Assembly: GCA_900551205.1 (NCBI GenBank)
Contig: URUW01000073.1
Coordinates: 1 to 8,318 of the forward strand
Direction: 5' to 3'
Length of the DNA stretch: 8,318 bases
From: an uncultured Collinsella sp.
GTDB taxonomy: Bacteria; Actinomycetota; Coriobacteriia; Coriobacteriales; Coriobacteriaceae
The notes below the pieces were generated by a model. That model was not told where the DNA came from. It was given only the letters and a program-made list of their open reading frames with translations, and did not search any database. Position 1 is the first letter of the stretch, and each line of letters starts with the position of its first letter. Positions 5,506 to 8,318 of the stretch are shown here, piece after piece. The position numbers were made by a program, and so were the translations under genes.

Positions 5506-5850
5506 TACAACCTCATGACCTCCACATATGTCCATGCTCACACGGCACTTCATGCGCATTCCAACCAAATGCTGACCAAATGCTTGACGGATCTGTGTTC
5601 AAGATACGGTGCCGTGGGGACAAGCTGAGCCAAGCCGCAGGTCAGCGGGCACAAGGCTGTGGTCGCAAAATGCATACCAGTGGCCCACAGCACCACCCAA
5701 AGATTTTTAAATTCATTGCCAAGTCGCTTATGAATACCCTTTTTTGAACAATTGAGTTGATCAACCACGCTGGTCGGAAGCCGTTTTTTGGGACCTCAAG
5801 CCCCACTGCAGCGCCAAGCACGGCCAAGCGTTTTAAAAAATGCCAACTTT
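5506..5850. other. Intergenic stretch with no recognisable gene
   Basis: Reading frames here are short, lack convincing ribosome sites and resemble nothing I know. A perfect palindrome GTTGATCAAC lies at 5756-5765 and there are A/T-rich patches around 5701-5750. The segment separates the divergent rpsF operon and tRNA genes. I see no further support for an RNA gene. Confidence 0.5.
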
Positions 5851-5855
5851 TCTGT

Positions 5856-5883
5856 TTGCACTTTGCGATTCCTCGTGTATACT
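5856..5883 (+). promoter_or_regulatory. Promoter of the tRNA-Ser genes
   Basis: TTGCAC (5856-5861) and TATACT (5878-5883) are 16 bases apart, and the -10 ends 16 bases before the mature tRNA 5' end. It is the only good promoter seen for either tRNA. Confidence 0.7.
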
Positions 5884-5899
5884 GACTTTCGCATTTAAC

Positions 5900-5990
5900 G
5901 GAGAGTTGTCCGAGTGGCCGAAGGAGCACGATTGGAAATCGTGTAGGCGTCAAAAGCGTCTCCAGGGTTCAAATCCCTGACTCTCCGCCA
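5900..5990 (+). tRNA. tRNA-Ser (anticodon GGA)
   Basis: The acceptor stem is GGAGAGT with ACTCTCC, the discriminator is G and CCA is encoded. The anticodon arm CACGA-TTGGAAA-TCGTG shows anticodon GGA, reading UCC/UCU. A long variable arm (AGGCG with CGTCT) and the T arm CAGGGTTCAAATCCCTG are typical of serine tRNA. Confidence 0.97.
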
Positions 5991-5998
5991 GTTAATTC

Positions 5999-6029
5999 CA
6001 AAGCAGGCCTTCGAGCCTGCTTTGTTTTT
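5999..6029 (+). terminator. Intrinsic terminator between the two tRNA-Ser genes
   Basis: A 10-bp perfect stem (CAAAGCAGGC with GCCTGCTTTG) with a 6-base loop is followed by TTTTT. It lies 8 bases past the first tRNA and only 9 bases before the second, with no promoter between them, so the second tRNA seems to be made by readthrough. Confidence 0.85.
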
Positions 6030-6038
6030 ACCCCACGC

Positions 6039-6129
6039 GGAGGGGTGGCAGAGTGGTTGAATGCGGCGGTCTCGAAAACCGTTTGGCCTGTATAAGGTCA
6101 CGAGGGTTCGAATCCCTCCTCCTCCGCCA
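6039..6129 (+). tRNA. tRNA-Ser (anticodon CGA)
   Basis: The acceptor stem is GGAGGGG with CTCCTCC (one G·U), the discriminator is G and CCA is encoded. The anticodon loop CTCGAAA gives CGA, reading UCG. The long variable arm (TGGCCT with AGGTCA) and T arm GAGGG-TTCGAAT-CCCTC are clear. Confidence 0.96.
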
Positions 6130-6140
6130 TTTTGGTTGAG

Positions 6141-6169
6141 AAAGCTCCCGAAAACGGGGGCTTTTTTGT
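6141..6169 (+). terminator. Intrinsic terminator after tRNA-Ser(CGA)
   Basis: AAAGCTCCCG pairs with CGGGGGCTTT (10 bp, one G·U) around an AAAA loop, followed by a T tract (TTTTGTTT). It ends the tRNA transcript before the convergent gene at 6320. Confidence 0.9.
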
Positions 6170-6193
6170 TTAGAGTCCCTTACAAGCAAATAC

Positions 6194-6218
6194 GGCGGAG
6201 GAGGAGGGATTCGAACCC
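6194..6218 (-). repeat. Inverted 25-bp copy of the tRNA-Ser(CGA) 3' end
   Basis: On the minus strand these 25 bases equal the tRNA's 3' part (6104-6128: T-arm 3' portion, acceptor strand, discriminator and CC of CCA) without a mismatch. No matching D arm, anticodon arm or 5' acceptor strand precedes it, so it is a fragment and not a tRNA gene. It could be an attachment-site relic, since tRNA 3' ends are usual integrase targets, but its orientation is opposite to the real tRNA. Confidence 0.8.
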
Positions 6219-6230
6219 GCCCTTCCCTCA

Positions 6231-6302
6231 CAAACATGTACGTCAGCCTCCAAAACCGACATTTTTCGACATCTTTGAAGGCTGACGTACACGTTTGGAT
6301 TG
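6231..6302. repeat. Palindromic repeat, copy 1 (downstream of the nuclease-like gene)
   Basis: The unit is an imperfect palindrome with arms 6231-6254 and 6274-6297 (22 of 24 pairing) around a 19-base asymmetric loop. Its complement matches copy 2 (7427-7498) with only a few differences, including the loop, so the two copies are inverted relative to each other. It lies 18 bases past the stop of the gene at 6320. It lacks a clear U tract and is therefore not a standard terminator. Confidence 0.88.
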
Positions 6303-6319
6303 AGCTCACGGGAGTGGCA

Positions 6320-7327
6320 CTATTCGGAAGGCGCCTCTTCGTCTCGCATACCTTTCCAGTTGCGGATAAGAGCCTTGCGTAGTTCGTTTTGCTCTCGCTG
6401 GTGCCCGGTGTCGGTACAGCGAGGCATGCCGAGTGCTTCGCGAATGTTGTTCATGGCGCGGTGAAAGGCGAGTTGGCTGCCGAACTGAGCCGAAGTGAGC
6501 GTAACGATTCGATATCCCATTTGGGAGAGAACGGCCTCTCGCTCCGCATCTGCTCCTTTGCGCTCGAACTCATCGTGAAAACCGCCCTTATATTCGATAC
6601 CGAGCTCCCTGCGCTTGTAGGTAACGAGCGCATCGATTTTAAGTGTTCGAGCTTTGGCGCAATGCCAGAGACGTTGAGGGATCTCGAGTGGTTTGTTGAG
6701 TTCGATACCTCGGATGCCAACGCCGCCTTCGCTTGTTGGGAGTGAGAGGGCGATTGCCGAAGCGGTCTCCATAGGCGAGGCCGAGCGATCGTAGATATGC
6801 CTGAGCGCGAGCCGTGCACGTGTGGCACCGGGTTTGCCGGGATGCCGATCGAGCAGTTCGATTATTTCATCCTTGGAGGTGGTGGCTGGTTGCTCGGTAT
6901 AAGGGTCGGCGGGATTGAGCCTCATGCGATAATCGCCGCAAACTTCATAGCCATATTCGAGATATTCGATCCTATCCATCCACTCGGCAGCGAGCACGAA
7001 GGTGAAGGCTTCGTCGGTGATGAAGATTCCGGGCGTCAACTCGTTAATATGCTCGTAGGGAAGATTTTGTCCAAGAATGTGGCAAATGACGCCTTTGGTG
7101 CGAATTCGCTCGAATTCGAATACAACCGAGATATCGATAGTCTTGAGCATATCGGACGGAATGCCGCAGTCGATAAGTGCCTGTCGTATGCGCGCAACGC
7201 GTTGTTGGGTGGAGATGCCTTGTGCGCCTATCTGGTAGTCGTGCCGCGCAAGAGATTGAACCAAATTCTGGGGTGCATGATGGACAAGCCATGCGGTTTT
7301 ATGCGAAATGAGAACAGGGGTATCCAT
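6320..7327 (-). CDS. Coriobacteriia-type protein with a PD-(D/E)XK nuclease-like C-terminal domain
   Basis: This 335-residue protein of unknown function resembles, from memory, a family repeated in Collinsella, Olsenella and Eggerthella genomes, with a DUF559/Vsr-like C-terminal domain. The N-terminus (LISHKTAWLVHHAP, residues 6-19) recalls 'SH.tAL' openings. The middle has TPGIFITDEAFTFVLAA (98-114) and EYGYEVCGDYRM (124-135). SASPMETASAIALSLP (182-197) precedes the possible active site: D232 in KIDALV, E245-x-K247 in GIEYKG, H251, and the helix-strand AEREAVLSQMGYRIVTLT (261-278). That pattern suggests a PD-(D/E)XK fold. No signal peptide or membrane segment is evident. AGAGG lies 6 bases before the ATG. 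The gene stands alone, convergent with the tRNAs and bracketed by large palindromic repeats, which points to an accessory or mobile unit. A DNA-targeting or defence role is only a guess. Confidence 0.75.
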   Translation of the reverse strand: MDTPVLISHKTAWLVHHAPQNLVQSLARHDYQIGAQGISTQQRVARIRQALIDCGIPSDMLKTIDISVVFEFERIRTKGVICHILGQNLPYEHINELTPGIFITDEAFTFVLAAEWMDRIEYLEYGYEVCGDYRMRLNPADPYTEQPATTSKDEIIELLDRHPGKPGATRARLALRHIYDRSASPMETASAIALSLPTSEGGVGIRGIELNKPLEIPQRLWHCAKARTLKIDALVTYKRRELGIEYKGGFHDEFERKGADAEREAVLSQMGYRIVTLTSAQFGSQLAFHRAMNNIREALGMPRCTDTGHQREQNELRKALIRNWKGMRDEEAPSE

Positions 7328-7382
7328 TGAGGGCCTCTCGCTCTGAGCCGGTATCCAACTCTTATGTCCGTTGAAGTGGGGA

Positions 7383-7412
7383 AATATACCGGATGTGAGT
7401 AAATCAACTCAC
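7383..7412 (-). promoter_or_regulatory. Candidate promoter/operator of the nuclease-like gene
   Basis: On the minus strand a -10-like TATATT (7383-7388) lies about 55 bases before the start codon. Just upstream, an inverted repeat GTGAGT-AAATCA-ACTCAC (7395-7412) covers the spacer and the weak -35 position, where a repressor could act. Both are inferred from sequence pattern only. Confidence 0.35.
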
Positions 7413-7426
7413 TCATGCTGTGAACC

Positions 7427-7500
7427 CAATCCAAACATGTACGTCAGCCTCCAAAGATGTCGAAAAATGTCGTTTTTGGAGGCTGATGTACATGTTTTGG
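7427..7500. repeat. Palindromic repeat, copy 2 (upstream of the nuclease-like gene)
   Basis: Arms 7431-7455 and 7475-7500 pair over about 25 bp with one indel and one mismatch. The 19-base loop (7456-7474) contains ATGTCG twice. Bases 7427-7498 match the complement of copy 1, and weaker similarity continues inward for about 8 more bases (GTGA..C). Confidence 0.88.
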
Positions 7501-7631
7501 ACCCCTGGCATTCCAGTAACGCCACGCCCGCGCCCAGTCCCTACCGTTTGCCGAGCAATAGGGTCTCAATCGCCGCCAACCATGTACTATGTACGGGCAT
7601 TGTTCAAACCCGAGAATCAAAGGACCCCATC

Positions 7632-8318
7632 TTGCCCGTCGTCGCCGCTATGACCGTTACCTCACACGCCACGGATGCCATGGTCGCCATCCCGTTTTGG
7701 CTCGAAATGTTCGCCGTCGTCGCGGCTTCAATCTCGGGCGTGTTGGTCGCGCGCGAGCACAAACTCGACCTGGTGGGTGCAGTTGTGCTCGCCGTGGTCT
7801 GTGGCTTGGGCGGCGGTCTTTTACGCGACATGACGCTGCAGGTGGGCAACGTCTACATCCTCAACCAGCCAATGGCGCTGCCGCTTTCCATTGCCACGGC
7901 AGCCATCATCTATATTTTCCCGGCAATCGTCGACAAGCCCGAAAAACTCATTCCCCTGCTCGACATCATCTCGGTCGGCATCTACGCCGCCACTGGAGCA
8001 GACAAGGCGCTGGTCTACGGCTTTGCACCGGCGGTGTGCATCATGATGGGCTTTTTCACCGCGGTGGGCGGCGGCATGTTGCGCGATGGCTTTATGGGCG
8101 TGGTTCCAGGCATTTTCCAACGTACTAACTTTTATGCCATCGCCGCCATCGCCGGATCGACAAGCTATGTGTGTCTCGTTATGAGCGGCATTATGAGCAA
8201 TGTCGCCGCGCTGGTCGTATGCGTTGTCGTGACCATGGGTCTGCGCTGGCTCTCGCTGCGCTTTGACATCAAAAGCCCCACCGAAGAAGATATCGCGCGC
8301 TTCTTGCACCGTAAAAAG
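7632..8318 (+). CDS. TRIC/UPF0126-family membrane protein (C-terminus just beyond the window)
   Basis: This polytopic inner-membrane protein belongs to the UPF0126 (PF03458) family, whose prokaryotic TRIC members form trimeric cation channels; older names call it a glycine-transporter-like domain. The 229 codons seen contain the two tandem three-helix repeats of the family, each ending in its GGGxLRD motif: GGGLLRD at 60-66 and GGGMLRD at 146-152. Hydrophobic segments fall at about 22-39, 47-63, 82-99, 112-132, 133-148, 159-177 and 180-195. After the last helix comes a charged tail (SPTEEDIARFLHRKK), so the stop is probably only a few codons away. The TTG at 7632 is preferred because AAAGGA lies 7 bases upstream; the ATG at 7650 has no ribosome site. 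The frame was read directly, since no stop occurs before the edge. The transported ion is not known. Confidence 0.88.
   Translation, partial: MPVVAAMTVTSHATDAMVAIPFWLEMFAVVAASISGVLVAREHKLDLVGAVVLAVVCGLGGGLLRDMTLQVGNVYILNQPMALPLSIATAAIIYIFPAIVDKPEKLIPLLDIISVGIYAATGADKALVYGFAPAVCIMMGFFTAVGGGMLRDGFMGVVPGIFQRTNFYAIAAIAGSTSYVCLVMSGIMSNVAALVVCVVVTMGLRWLSLRFDIKSPTEEDIARFLHRKK

Noticed and set aside
5550..5768. A 72-codon minus-strand frame in the gap upstream of rpsF
   Set aside because: It has a GTG start without a ribosome site, no recognisable motif, and ordinary noncoding composition.
6231..6302. Palindromic repeat copy 1 as an intrinsic terminator of the 6320-7327 gene
   Set aside because: The stem is far longer than usual and no U tract follows. 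The same unit also lies upstream of the gene. It may slow polymerase, but terminator is not its best description.
5895..6309. Short frames over the tRNA genes containing RRRDSNP-like stretches
   Set aside because: These are a well-known artefact of translating the T arm and acceptor of tRNA genes on either strand.
6231..7500. The two palindromic repeats as a CRISPR array
   Set aside because: There are only two copies, they are inverted relative to each other and 1.1 kb apart, and a gene lies between them.
6252..7500. Small peptide shared by both repeat copies (QTCTS...DVEKCRFWRL)
   Set aside because: The similarity is forced by the DNA repeat, the flanking frames differ, and no ribosome site is seen.

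Overview
The window looks chromosomal and of high G+C. Its protein sequences and gene order fit a gut actinobacterium of the class Coriobacteriia, most likely Collinsella or a close relative. That assignment rests on recalled protein families, not on a search. The core is the conserved cluster rpsF–ssb–rpsR–rplI (minus strand, 5394 down to 3706), followed at the left edge by the start of dnaB (360 down to 1, cut by the window).

Between rplI and dnaB lies a nested mobile insertion. An IS1595-family transposon (474-3586) carries a transposase and a passenger nucleotidyltransferase of the lincosamide/aminoglycoside type. It has 13-bp perfect outer inverted repeats (about 24 bp at 23/24 identity once the left end is reassembled) and a perfect 8-bp target duplication, CTTATGTG. 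A second element, an IS3-family insertion sequence (487-1766), sits inside the left inverted repeat of the first and is flanked by a 3-bp duplication, GAC. Removing the IS3 element and one GAC restores the left repeat. The order of events can therefore be read: the resistance-gene transposon landed between the rplI terminator and dnaB, and the IS3 element then split its left end and probably crippled its mobility.

Upstream of rpsF is a gene-poor stretch of about 500 bp with divergent promoters. It leads to two tRNA-Ser genes on the plus strand (anticodons GGA and CGA), each followed by an intrinsic terminator. The first terminator lies only 9 bases before the second tRNA, so the downstream tRNA seems to depend on readthrough.

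Right of the tRNAs is a small accessory module. It holds an inverted 25-bp copy of the tRNA-Ser(CGA) 3' end and then a minus-strand gene (6320-7327) for a Coriobacteriia-type protein with a PD-(D/E)XK-like C-terminal domain. The gene is bracketed by two copies, in opposite orientation, of a roughly 72-bp repeat that is itself a large palindrome. No integrase is visible. The window closes with a nearly complete plus-strand gene for a membrane protein of the TRIC/UPF0126 family.
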